A stretch of DNA of 64,000 nt from contig CAWBCR010000017.1 in assembly GCA_963787375.1 (NCBI GenBank), positions 496,001 through 560,000 on the forward strand, read 5' to 3'. Below are positions 36,709-46,143 of the stretch, in pieces; positions within the stretch are counted from its first letter, which is position 1, and every line of letters begins with the position of its first letter. The DNA comes from CAWBCR01 sp963787375 (GTDB lineage: Bacteria > Chloroflexota > Anaerolineae > Aggregatilineales > UBA3940). The translations under genes were made by a program, and so were the position numbers. The notes below the pieces were generated by a model. It did no database searches. It saw nothing but the letters and a program-made list of their open reading frames with translations, and was not told the DNA's origin.

Positions 36709-38447
36709 CTAGTCGCGTGGCCGGGTTGGAGAGTGTTGTAAGGCCACAATTTCCTGATTGATGATGCGCCGCAGGATCGCAACCGCGGCGGCGTAGGTGG
36801 GGTCCATGCCCCGATATGAGAGACTCCCGCGCCAAGGTTGCTATCCCTGCTGAGCGGCTTATCGGATGCGTAATGGATGATGCCAATGTCGAAACGGGCC
36901 GGGTGCAGCGACACGATCTCGTCTTGCGGGTGCCGCTTGGGCCGGATCAATTCGTAGGCCGCCGACAGGTAGGGCCCCGCTTCCATCTCGATGTCGGTGA
37001 AGCCCTCACGGTAAAAGACACTCATGAAGCGCGCGTTCTGCAAGAACGTGCCGCGCACGCTGACGGCCTTTTGATTGTCGAGTACGGTGCCATAGATCAG
37101 GTAGCTGGCCAGGTCGTCTGACGTAAAGCAGTTGGTGAACATATACGTGTTGGCCGAATGCTCGTCATGGACGACAGTCGGGATCATGATGTCGCCCACC
37201 CGCGCGTTGAGCGTGGCCGACTTGCCCATCAGGTAAATGCCCTCAATGCGCCCCACATTCTCCGAGATGCGTGTCAGGATTTCGTAGGCGGCCATGCCCA
37301 GCGGGTAGTCGATATTCAGGATCAGCGCATCGCTGCGCTTCAGCGCCTCGATCCCCTCCAGGCACAGGCGCGGGTCGATCCACTCCGGGTTAACCTTGCT
37401 CAGGTCGATGATCTGCGAGTCCATTTCGAAGCCGTGATCGCTGGGGATGCGCCGGATGCCGACCATCTCTTCTTCGACGATCCGAGCCGCGCGCGCCTCC
37501 CCGCCGAGATCCTGGATGTGCTTTTTCAGCACGTAGTACAGGAAGTTTTCGTGGCTGCTGGGAACAGCGTTTGCTTCGATGTCGTGAAACTCGGCCAGCA
37601 GGTCGTTCTGGCCGACCTCTTCCATGTAGGCACGCAGCGTGTCGCGCTGGCGCAGCGCATAGCCGGACCACAGGTTGACCAGGCTATGTGTGTTGCTACT
37701 GACAAAGTACACGCGCCGCGCATCGTAGTCGATGTCGGGCGTGCAGTTGTCGATGTTCAGCCACCAGTAGCGCATCGCCTTGCGGTAATCCGCCAGCGAG
37801 CCGGCCAGCAGCCGGATGCTGAAGCGTTTGGGGCTGGCCGCCGCTGCCTTCAACATGGGGATGGTCTGTTCCTGCCATGCGGCAAAGAGCTGCTCGACGT
37901 CCTCCAGCCCCGCCCCGATCGCTGCCGCCAGTGCCGCCATCTCATCTTCGTCCGGGCTGCCGCCGGGGTCGAGCTGTTCCAGGAAGCTGCGGGTCTGCGA
38001 CGCGGACAGGACGCGGTGCAGCTTGTTCCATTCGATCTGGTAAGCCGTCAGCGCGGGGATGATATCGTCGATATCGGAGCGGCTGGCGATGTACAGCGCG
38101 AGCGTCTCGTGCCCATCGTAATAGGCGCGGCGGCGGCGGGCTTTCGCGGAGACCTCGTGCCACGTCGAAACCGGGTAGCCCCAGCGTTCGAACACGGCGC
38201 TGCGCTGCCCCAGCAGGATCAGCCGCGTGTTCGTGGCGCACTCCGGCAGCCGCAGCGACGCATAGATCATCGCATCGGTATCCAGCGCGGGCTCGTGCGC
38301 CTTGGCGTGCAGCAGTGACCCCATCCCCACGTGCGATTCGACCAGCGTCTCGATAGCCACTTCGCCGCTGCTGCGCAGCAGCGAGTAGTACGTTCGCACG
38401 TACAGGTCGATTTCGTCGCTGTCCGTTCGTGGAACAGTACGTTCCAT
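36709..38447 (-). CDS. Unknown 579-residue protein with nucleoside-phosphorylase-like C-terminal motif, one frameshift
   Basis: About 579 residues once one base is restored near 36827, after which the frame reads GSLSYRGMDPTYAAAVAILR and ends HSPTRPRD. The N-terminal 340 residues are alpha-helical with no recognised domain. From about residue 370 there is a Rossmann-like block: DALILNIDYPLGMAAYEIL, YLMGKSATLNARVGDIMIPTVV, and DIEMEAGPYLSAAYEL, where the E-M-E spacing recalls the base/ribose-binding motif of PNP/MTAN enzymes. It may belong to an uncharacterised DUF family (DUF6909 is my best guess, unverified). It lies 20 bases ahead of the Mo subunit and shares its operon. Confidence 0.6.
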
Positions 38448-38485
38448 CTTCGTGCCCTACCAGTTAGCAGCCCGCCACGCCCTGT

Positions 38486-38848
38486 TCAGCGCGCCTTCTT
38501 CTTCTTTGCTTTCTGAGCACGGATCTGCTCCAGGCCGATGTCCATCTCGCCACGAGCCGGCTTCATAATGCTGAACAGGATGATCATGGCTACCACAAAC
38601 AGGATCAGGAACAGCAAACCCGTCACGATCAGGTTCTTGAGAATATCTGGCCAGCCTGCCGGAAAAGCGATCGGCAGCAACTTCCAGCCAAAAGACCCGA
38701 ACGTGACATGCGCTGTTTCTGCGTAGTGGACAACGGCGGGCGATATGACATAGGAGAGTCCGCCGATCACGATAAACATGATGAACCCGATGAGCGGACC
38801 CAGCGGGCTGCCCTTTTTCTCCGTGGACTTGTGTTGGACGTTGCTCAT
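38486..38848 (-). CDS. Small two-helix membrane protein
   Basis: A 120-residue protein with two hydrophobic segments (GPLIGFIMFIVIGGLSYVI and LIVTGLLFLILFVVAMIIL) and a strongly basic tail (AQKAKKKKAR). Its start overlaps the stop of the FAD/2Fe-2S fusion by 4 bases and it ends 38 bases before the 579-residue protein, so it belongs to the same operon. No family recognised. It could anchor the hydroxylase complex to the membrane, which is inference only. Confidence 0.6.
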   Translation of the reverse strand: MSNVQHKSTEKKGSPLGPLIGFIMFIVIGGLSYVISPAVVHYAETAHVTFGSFGWKLLPIAFPAGWPDILKNLIVTGLLFLILFVVAMIILFSIMKPARGEMDIGLEQIRAQKAKKKKAR

Positions 38849-40275
38849 GTGCTCTCCTCCTGTGTGATCTCGACGGCGCGCTCAAATGCCTGTAGGATAG
38901 CATAGTAGCCTGTGCACCGGCACAGGTTGCCCGTGATGCTCTGCTGCACGTCCCACTGAGACGGTGCGGGTCGCTCCTCCAACAGCTTTGCCCCCGACAT
39001 GAGGAAGCCTGGAGTGCAGTAGCCACACTGCACTGCGCCCTTCTCGACGAATGCCTGCTGGATCGGGTGCAGGTGCCCGTCATGGGCCAGCCCCTCGACC
39101 GTCACGATTTCCGCGCCGTGGGCGCGCGGCGCGCCCACCATGCACGACATCACCGCTGCACCGTCCAGAAAGACGGTGCAGGCGCCGCACTCGCCTTCGG
39201 CGCAGCCCTCTTTAGTGCCCGTCAGCCCGGCGTGGTCGCGCAGCATACGCAGCAGCGTCTTGTGGTTCGCACCGCGAATGGTCATCTTCTGCCCATTGAT
39301 CGTCGTCTCGATGGGTTCGTCGGCGTGGTGGGCAAAGCCTGCCGGCAGTGGCTGCATCACGCGGGCCTGCTGCGGACCCCACAGCATGACCGGGTCGGCG
39401 GGGAAGTCGGCCCGTTCGCTGCCGTCGCGCAGCGCAGCCAGCGCGCGCCGCACCAGCACGCGGATCATCTCTTTGCGATAGCCCGCCGAGCCGCGCACGT
39501 CATCGATGGGCCGCGCGGCCTGCATCGCCAGCTCTGCCGCCTGGTTGATCGTGTCGTCGCTCAGCGGCTTGCCGACCAGGAACGCCTCCGCTTCCGGCGA
39601 GGTGATGATGGTCGGCGCGACGGAGCCCTGCGTGATGACCACCTCACTGACTGACTTGCCATTCAGCCGTACGATAGCTGCCACATTAACCACCGAAATG
39701 GCCTGCGCCTTGCGCAGCCCCAGCTTGATGAACATGCCTCGCTGATTGGCGTCCAGCGGCTTAAAGGCGATGTCGGTCAGCAGTTCGTCAGGCTGCATGA
39801 CCGTCCTGCGTACGCCGGTGTAGAACGCGCGCATCGGCACGATGCGCTCACCGGCGGCGGAGCGCAGTGTCACCTGTGCATCGAGTGCCATCAGAGGGGT
39901 AATGGTATCGTTCGCGGGTGAGGCGGTGATGATGTTGCCAGCCACCGTCGCCCGGTTGCGGATCTGCGGTGAGGCCTCCCACCAGGAGGCCTGCGCCAGG
40001 GGAAAGCCCCGCTCCACGATCAGCGGCGAGCCCGCCACGTGGTTATGCGTGGCCAGCGGCCCAATGTGGATCAGGCCGTCCTCGCCCAGCGTGATGCTGT
40101 CCAGGCCGGGGATGCGGGTGATGTCGATCAGCGTCGTGATGCCCTTACGGACGCCGCGCTCCAGTTCGATGATGATGTCGGTGCCTCCGGCGATGATACG
40201 CGCCGCCTGGCCGTGCTCGGCCAGCAAGGTGAGCGCTTCGTCGAGGGTGGCTGGTGTGTAGTATGCTTCCCACAT
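38845..40275 (-). CDS. Molybdenum hydroxylase FAD-binding / 2Fe-2S fusion subunit
   Basis: A 476-residue electron-transfer subunit. Residues 1-285 are the CoxM/XdhB-type FAD domain: RIIAGGTDIIIELERG, GPLATHNHVAGSPLI, and RNRATVAGNIITASPANDTITPL. Residues about 325-476 are a CoxS/XdhC-type iron-sulfur domain with CAEGECGACTVFLDG for the first 2Fe-2S cluster and CGYCTPGF...CRCTGYY for the second. The order FAD-then-Fe-S is the reverse of eukaryotic xanthine dehydrogenase (Fe-S, FAD, Mo). It would pass electrons from the Mo subunit at 34476. Overlaps the small membrane protein by 4 bases. Confidence 0.9.
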   Translation of the reverse strand: MWEAYYTPATLDEALTLLAEHGQAARIIAGGTDIIIELERGVRKGITTLIDITRIPGLDSITLGEDGLIHIGPLATHNHVAGSPLIVERGFPLAQASWWEASPQIRNRATVAGNIITASPANDTITPLMALDAQVTLRSAAGERIVPMRAFYTGVRRTVMQPDELLTDIAFKPLDANQRGMFIKLGLRKAQAISVVNVAAIVRLNGKSVSEVVITQGSVAPTIITSPEAEAFLVGKPLSDDTINQAAELAMQAARPIDDVRGSAGYRKEMIRVLVRRALAALRDGSERADFPADPVMLWGPQQARVMQPLPAGFAHHADEPIETTINGQKMTIRGANHKTLLRMLRDHAGLTGTKEGCAEGECGACTVFLDGAAVMSCMVGAPRAHGAEIVTVEGLAHDGHLHPIQQAFVEKGAVQCGYCTPGFLMSGAKLLEERPAPSQWDVQQSITGNLCRCTGYYAILQAFERAVEITQEEST

Positions 40276-40291
40276 GGCTCGTCTGCTATCC

Positions 40292-42256
40292 TTATTTTTC
40301 GAAAGTTTTCGACATGTCGTTGGCGATAGCTTCGACTTTCTCCCAGTCCTGGTTCTGTGCGGCAGTCATTAGCTCGGCGAGCTGCTTGTAGTTTAGCTGA
40401 GGGAGACCATTTGCAGTCGTGGCTTTGGCGGCTTCCTCGGTGGTCCTGATGGAATGAACGCTCGCCTCGCGCCCGATGGCGATGTTCGAGGCGTTATCTC
40501 CGATGATGGCGACAATGACGTCGCCTACCTGCTGTGGCATCGACCCCACAGCTTGTTCCAGCGCCCGTGACAGCAGGATGAATTGGCGGGCACCCCAAAT
40601 CTCGCCGTGGTAGCCGGCACTGTCGGCGGCCAGAACCACCCGGACATTCGGATTCTTCTGGATGAAATCCTGGATATCTTCTAGCCCGGCCTCCCCGCGA
40701 CGTTCCAGCAGCCGGTCGAGATCGTCCAGCAGGACAAGGCACTGCGTCTTGGCCAGCAGGGTTTGAACTTGCTCAGTTATGAAGGTTTTCGCGCCCGTTT
40801 CTGCCAGCGCCGACCACACCAGGGTCATCAGCTTGACCTCGCTCCGGTAGCGGCGCAGGTCAACATAGATCGGCAGCAGTAGCTCGCCGTCGGGCTCAAG
40901 CCCTGACTTCGCCAGGTGCCACATCACGCTGTAAAGCGCCTCGGTTTTTCCGGCGCCTGTCCGGCCCATAATGACGACGGGCTTACCCGGCTGAGCCGAC
41001 GCAATGACCGCCTTCACGTTCTCTACCGGGCGTTCCGGGTCGGCAGGCAACGGAATGACCTGCTGCCCCTTGTCCGCCTGCGAAGCCGAGATGAAGCGGT
41101 CGTCTTCGACAATCGCCTGCAGGTAAGATCGGACGTCTTCCGGCAGCAACCCTACTACTGGCGCTGCCACTTCCAGCGACTGGGGAATCCGGATCTCGTT
41201 TCGCAGGATCACACGGGCCTCTTCGGTGTGATGGAGCGCGCTGTGTTTGGCTTCCACCCATTCGACTTGGACCCCCGCCTGCAGATCGCCGGGCCATGCC
41301 GAGCGCGAAAGAACCAGCCCATCACCCTGCCCCCAGTTGATCCGCATGTGGGCCCAGTCGTATCCTCCATTGCCCGGCAGGATATCGACCGTTTTGGGGG
41401 TATCGCTGCCCAGCCCATAGATATAGGTTGTCGGGACGGTGGAAGGTTTGGCCATCGCCTGTTGAACAGTCCGGGCTTGCTCTAGGTAGGCGAGCCAGTC
41501 GTCCCGGTCGCTGCCCTCGCCGCTTCCCAGCCACGATGTGTCTGCAAAAACGTCGATCGGGCCTTCGGGGCCAAAGACAAAGGGTGTGTCGGGGATGGTC
41601 TGGAAAAGCGGCTGGACGCTGCGCAGGATGTCGGTGGTGCCGCCTAACACGGCAGGCAGCACGTGATCCCACATCAGGCTGAGGACTGGCTGGGCCTGCG
41701 GCCCGGCCTGATATTGCCCGCTGGCCAGGTGGATGAAGCTGCTGGGCGCGCCGCGGTCGACCGGCCCAAGGAGCAGCATCCGCGCGATGACCTCGCGGCC
41801 CTGCTCCTGATCGACAAACCAGCGGCACACTAGGCTGCCCAGGCTGTGCCCGATCAGGTAGAACTTGACAGGCGTGTTCTCGGGGATAGCCTGCGTCTCA
41901 TGGACCGTTTTGGCGAACCCGCGGACCGCCTCGCTGAGTTTGCGCGCAGACAGGCGGATATCCTGCCGCCAGTCATACGAGAATATGAACAGGTCCACGT
42001 TCTCGCGGTAGCCAAGCTCACCGCTGAGGAAGCCGCCGACAAAAGATTCCCACAGGTCTATTCTGCCAAGCCCGATCTTCGGAATCGGCTGCGCGCGGCG
42101 AACCAGGCCGCCGACCCGCAGCGCCCCGCCTTTGAGGTGGCGCAGCTTGGCGAAATCGGTAAGCTCATCTGGCGGCCATATCCTATCTTTGTCCAGATAC
42201 AACTCGGATGCCATCGCGCCAGGCACCAGAATGATCGGGTAGCGTTTGGCAGCCAT
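40292..42256 (-). CDS. LCAT-type alpha/beta hydrolase fused to a NACHT-like P-loop NTPase
   Basis: A 654-residue protein. Residues 1-350 are a lecithin:cholesterol-acyltransferase-like lipase: entry strand ILVPGAMASELY, nucleophile Ser138 in LIGHSLGSLVCRW, likely Asp312 in GQGDGLVLSRSAW and His338 or His342/343 in AKHSALHHTEE. Residues about 400-575 are a STAND/NACHT-like ATPase with Walker A GRTGAGKT (431-438), LPIYVDLRRY, Walker B CLVLLDDLDRLL (506-517) and a sensor-like VRVVLAADSAGYHG. The tail has GDNASNIAIGREASV, a motif shape seen in other bacterial signalling NTPases. No transmembrane segment. It lies 12 bases after xdhC and 16 before the FAD/2Fe-2S gene, so it is built into the molybdenum operon. 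Function unknown. Confidence 0.75.
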   Translation of the reverse strand: MAAKRYPIILVPGAMASELYLDKDRIWPPDELTDFAKLRHLKGGALRVGGLVRRAQPIPKIGLGRIDLWESFVGGFLSGELGYRENVDLFIFSYDWRQDIRLSARKLSEAVRGFAKTVHETQAIPENTPVKFYLIGHSLGSLVCRWFVDQEQGREVIARMLLLGPVDRGAPSSFIHLASGQYQAGPQAQPVLSLMWDHVLPAVLGGTTDILRSVQPLFQTIPDTPFVFGPEGPIDVFADTSWLGSGEGSDRDDWLAYLEQARTVQQAMAKPSTVPTTYIYGLGSDTPKTVDILPGNGGYDWAHMRINWGQGDGLVLSRSAWPGDLQAGVQVEWVEAKHSALHHTEEARVILRNEIRIPQSLEVAAPVVGLLPEDVRSYLQAIVEDDRFISASQADKGQQVIPLPADPERPVENVKAVIASAQPGKPVVIMGRTGAGKTEALYSVMWHLAKSGLEPDGELLLPIYVDLRRYRSEVKLMTLVWSALAETGAKTFITEQVQTLLAKTQCLVLLDDLDRLLERRGEAGLEDIQDFIQKNPNVRVVLAADSAGYHGEIWGARQFILLSRALEQAVGSMPQQVGDVIVAIIGDNASNIAIGREASVHSIRTTEEAAKATTANGLPQLNYKQLAELMTAAQNQDWEKVEAIANDMSKTFEK

Positions 42257-42268
42257 CAGGCCTTCTCT

Positions 42269-43123
42269 CTAGCGCACGTCGGCGTGCGCGGACCGCTTCG
42301 CACCGGTTTCTTTTGACGCACCCGTTCGCTTCATCGGCTTGCCGGTGCCGCGCTTCTGCTGCGCGATGATCTCGGCCAAGATGCTGACTGCGATCTCGCG
42401 GGGGGTTTCCGCCTGAAGCTCGAGCCCGATCGGGGCGTGGACACGCGCCAGCGCCGTCTCGTCGAACCCCTTCTCGGTAAGCTTCTTGACTGTTGTTGCC
42501 CAGCGCCGGCGGCTGCCGATTACCCCGATGTAGGGCGCGGGCGTCTCAAGGAGCTGGGGTAGCATGGCCACGTCGAACGGGACGCCGCGCGTCAGCACTG
42601 CAACGTATGACTGCGCATGAATCGCTGTGTTTGCCGTGATGTCCTCCGGCTGGCAGACGACGTACTTGTCCGCAAACGGCACAGCCTGCGGGTTGCAGAG
42701 GTCTTCCCGGTCGTCGCAGGCCGTCACATGGAAACCCAGCCAGTGCGCCAGTTCGACGACTGCCTGCCCCACGTGTCCACAGCCGACGACCAACACAGTT
42801 GGATCAGGCATGATAGGCTCCAGAAAAAGGTCGACCTGCCCGCCGCACACGCCGGGGTCCCCACGCGAAGGTTCGGCCAGCTCGTAGTGCAGTGTGCCTG
42901 GCTGCCCTTTCTTGAGCAGGTCAAGCGCTTCCTGAATGACCCGGTTTTCCATCTCGCCGCCGCCGATGGTCCCAGCCAGGATCGCGCCATCTGCGCCGAG
43001 CAGCATCTTCGAGCCGATATGCCTCGGCACCGACCCCTGATCGTGGATGATGGTGGCTAAGATGACGCTCTGTCCGCCCTGCTTGGCTTTCAGAATCGCC
43101 TCGTACAGCTCACGGTCAGACAT
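42269..43123 (-). CDS. xdhC: XdhC-family molybdenum cofactor maturation protein
   Basis: A 284-residue protein. The N-terminal XdhC domain has LATIIHDQGSVPRHIGSKMLL and GTIGGGEMENRVIQEAL; the C-terminal Rossmann-type domain has VLVVGCGHVGQAVVELAHW, VLTRGVPFDVAML and YIGVIGSRRRWATTVKKL. XdhC binds molybdenum cofactor, helps sulfurate it and delivers it to xanthine-dehydrogenase-type enzymes. The last 30 residues are a basic, low-complexity extension. It sits between the two hydroxylase systems and could serve both. Confidence 0.9.
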   Translation of the reverse strand: MSDRELYEAILKAKQGGQSVILATIIHDQGSVPRHIGSKMLLGADGAILAGTIGGGEMENRVIQEALDLLKKGQPGTLHYELAEPSRGDPGVCGGQVDLFLEPIMPDPTVLVVGCGHVGQAVVELAHWLGFHVTACDDREDLCNPQAVPFADKYVVCQPEDITANTAIHAQSYVAVLTRGVPFDVAMLPQLLETPAPYIGVIGSRRRWATTVKKLTEKGFDETALARVHAPIGLELQAETPREIAVSILAEIIAQQKRGTGKPMKRTGASKETGAKRSAHADVR

Positions 43124-43154
43124 TGCGTTTGCTTTCCAACAAAAGGGGCTGCTC

Positions 43155-46137
43155 TTATGCCCCGTTGCTTGCTTGCAGCGCCCGCCACACCTTTTCTGGG
43201 TACAGCGGTGCGTCCTTGATCAGCACGCCAACGGCGTCGAACACGGCGTTGGCGATGGCTGGGCCCGCCCCATCGAGTGGGATCTCGGCGACGGCTTTGG
43301 CTCCGAACGGCCCGCTTTCTTCGTACGTTTCGACAAAAATCGTCGTCAGGTCGGGCACGTCATCAGCGCGGTAAATCCAGTACGGGCCGAAGCGCGGATT
43401 GAGCACGTGGCCCTGATCGTCATAGGCCAGCTCCTCGCACACGCCGTAGCCCGCCGCCTGGACCATCCCGCCTTCGATCTGCCCACTGGCTGTCACTGGA
43501 TTGATTATAACACCGGAGTCGACGGCCATGACCAGCTCGTCGACCGTCACCTGGCCGGTCTGCGTGTCGACCGTCACCGTGGCAAACTGCGCGGCAAACG
43601 GCGGCGGCGACTCCGGCGAGACGTAGCTGCCGACCGCCATGATCTGGTGCTGCTGCTCGCCGTGCAGCGCGTTGAGTGCCACGTCGCGTAGCGTCACCGA
43701 GCGCCCATCGTGCGCCCACGCGGCGCGGTCGTGCAGCGATAGGTCGCCGGACTCGACGGCGTCGCCGTCTTTGCCCAACAGGCGCGCCGCCACCTCTTTG
43801 ATCTGCGCGGCGACCAGCTCGGCGGCGACCACCGTCGCGCGGCCTGAGATATAGGTCGTGCTACTGGCGTACGCGCCCTTGTCGAATGGCGTGAAGTCCG
43901 TGTCAGACGAGTAGGTGATGAAGTCTTCCGGCGGGCAGCCCAGCACTTCGGCAGCCATCTGCGTCAGGACCGTGTCGGAGCCGGTGCCCAGGTCGGTCGC
44001 GCCGACCAGCAGGTTGAACGAGCCGTCGTCGTTCATCTTGATGCTGGCCGCGCCCATGTCCAGGTTGGGGATGGCCGTGCCCTGCATGACCATCGCCACG
44101 CCAATGCCGCGTCGCAGGTACGGCTGGCCCGGCAGGCTGTGCCAGTCAGGGTTGTCGTAGCGGTCGTGCCAGCGGATGGCCTCCGCGCCCTGCTCGACGC
44201 ACTGCGGCAGTCCGCAGGTGTGGATGATCTCCGCCGAGCCTTCGCGGCCTTCGCTCCAGATTTTGCTGACCGGGTGCTCGTCGCCGGTCTTGATGGCGTT
44301 CTTGAGGCGGAATTCTAGCGGATCGAAATTCAATTCGCGCGCGATGCGCGCCATGTGCGTCTCCAGCGCCCAGAATCCCTGCGGCACGCCGTAGCCGCGA
44401 TATGCCCCTGACGGCACCTTGTTGGTGTAGACGATATCGGCGTGGAACTTGATGTTGGGCGCATTGTACAGCGCCATTGCCTTGTGGCCGGTGTTCCCGG
44501 CGACAGTCATGGCGTGCGTGCCGCTGCCGCCTGTGTCAGACAGCGCATACATCGCATTGGCGACGATGGTACCGTCATTCATCACGCCGGTCTTCATGCT
44601 GATGACCATGTTGTGCCGCGTGCGGCTGGCCATGAACTCCTGCTCGCGGCTGTACTCCATGTGCACCGGGCGACCTGTGACAATCGTCAGGTGCGCGCAG
44701 ATGTCCTCCAGCAGGATTTCCTGCTTGACGCCAAACCCGCCCCCGATGCGCGGCTTGATCACGCGGATTCGTTTCTCTGACAGCCCTAGCACTGGCGCGA
44801 GGATGCGCCGCACGTGGAACGGCACCTGTGTGCTGGTGCGGATGATCAGCCGGTCGTCCTCGTCGAACCACGTCACTACCACGTGTGGCTCGATAGGCGT
44901 CTGCTGCACCTTGGGGCTGTAGTAGGTATCTTCGAAGACGTAATCAGCCTGCCGGAACCCCTCCTCGACGCTGCCCAGCTCCCAGTCGACCACCGCCGCC
45001 AGGTTCTTGCTGCGGTCCTCGATGCGCCAGCTTTCCGGCTCGTCGTGAATGACCGGCGCGCCGGGCTGCATTGACTTCGCGCGGATCGAAGATCGCCGGC
45101 AGCAGATCGTATTCCACGTCGATCAGATCGAGTGCCTGCTGCGCGATCTCCTCCGTCTCTGCGGCAACGGCTGCCACGCGGTCGCCCACCCAGCGCACTT
45201 TGTGGTCGAGGCTGAAATTGTCGTGTGGACCAGGCTCTGGGTGCGACTGCCCGGCGGTGGTATACGCCACACGCGGGATGTCCCTGTAGGTCAGCACGGC
45301 GTGCACGCCCGGCAGTGCCCGCGCCTTGCTCACGTCAATGTTCTTAATCAGCGCGTGGGCGTGCGGGCTGAGCAGCAGCTTGCCCACCAGCATCCCGCGC
45401 ATCTCGATGTCGTCGGTGAAGGCCGGGTGGCCCTGTGCCAGCTTCAGCGCGTCGACCTTGGGCTCCGGCTTGCCGACGAACTGCATCGGCTCTTCCTGCC
45501 CGGCTACGATCATTGTCGGCATGGGCGTCGTCTTGAGCAGCGTACTGCCCTCCGACCCGGCTGGTACGGGTGGCTCGACCTCCGGCGCAGTCGGCTCAAA
45601 CAGCCCCGCCGGCGCAGGGATGGCTTCGTCGTCGCCGATGAGCGGCACTTCTTCGCCGCGCAGCGCGGCGGCAGCGCGCAGCACCGCCTGAACCGGCTTC
45701 AGGTAACCCGTGCAGCGGCACAGCACGCCGGTCAGCGCCTGGCGTACCTCGTCCTCGGTCGGGTTGGGCTCGGCATCGAGTAGCGCGCTGGCCGCCAGGA
45801 TCATCGCCGGGGTGCAGTAGCCGCACTGGATCGCGCCAGTCTCGATGAAGGCGGTCTGCAGCGCGTGCAGCGGCTCGCTGCCTTTCCAGCCGCGCTGCTG
45901 GAGCCCGCCGACGCCTTCGATGGTCTCGATGGTGTGCCCGCCGACCTGCGCGGCCAGCATCACGCACGAGTTGACCGGCCTGCCGTCGAACAGCACCGCA
46001 CACGCGCCGCATTCGCCGGTCTCGCAGCCGTGCTTCACGCCGAACACGCCGTTTTCGCGCAGCACAGAGAGCAGCGTCTGTCCGGGCCGCACGTCGAGCG
46101 TGGTGTCGTCTCCGTTGAGCTTAAAGGTGACCTGCAT
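43155..46137 (-). CDS. XdhD-like molybdenum hydroxylase, 2Fe-2S/Mo fusion, one frameshift
   Basis: About 993 residues when repaired. Residues 1-165 hold two 2Fe-2S clusters (CETGECGACAVLFDG; CGYCTPAM...CRCTGYL). A Pro-rich linker leads to the Mo domains from residue 215: RWVGDRVAAVAAETEE, PRIGGGFGVKQEILLEDI, PSGAYRGYGVPQGFWALE, GTGSDTVLTQMAAEVLG, and the active-site Glu in FGAKAVAEIPLDGAGPAI. Frame breaks near 45074; one A instead of AA reads FDPREVMQPGAPVIHDE. The Fe-S/Mo fusion matches the XdhD/YgfN and Se-dependent xanthine dehydrogenase type, consistent with nearby yqeB, yqeC and ssnA. The FAD subunit is the next upstream gene. Confidence 0.85.
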
Positions 46138-46143
46138 GGGTTC

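Noticed and set aside
35232..36761. 509-codon plus-strand ORF opposite the Mo subunit
   Set aside because: Typical long antisense frame in high-GC DNA; the minus strand holds the conserved hydroxylase motifs.
34476..38447. A single 1323-residue fusion of the unknown protein with the Mo subunit
   Set aside because: The continuous frame exists only because of a one-base loss near 36827. Restoring it gives a stop at 36709 and a separate Mo subunit starting at the ATG 36689 with a normal N-terminus.
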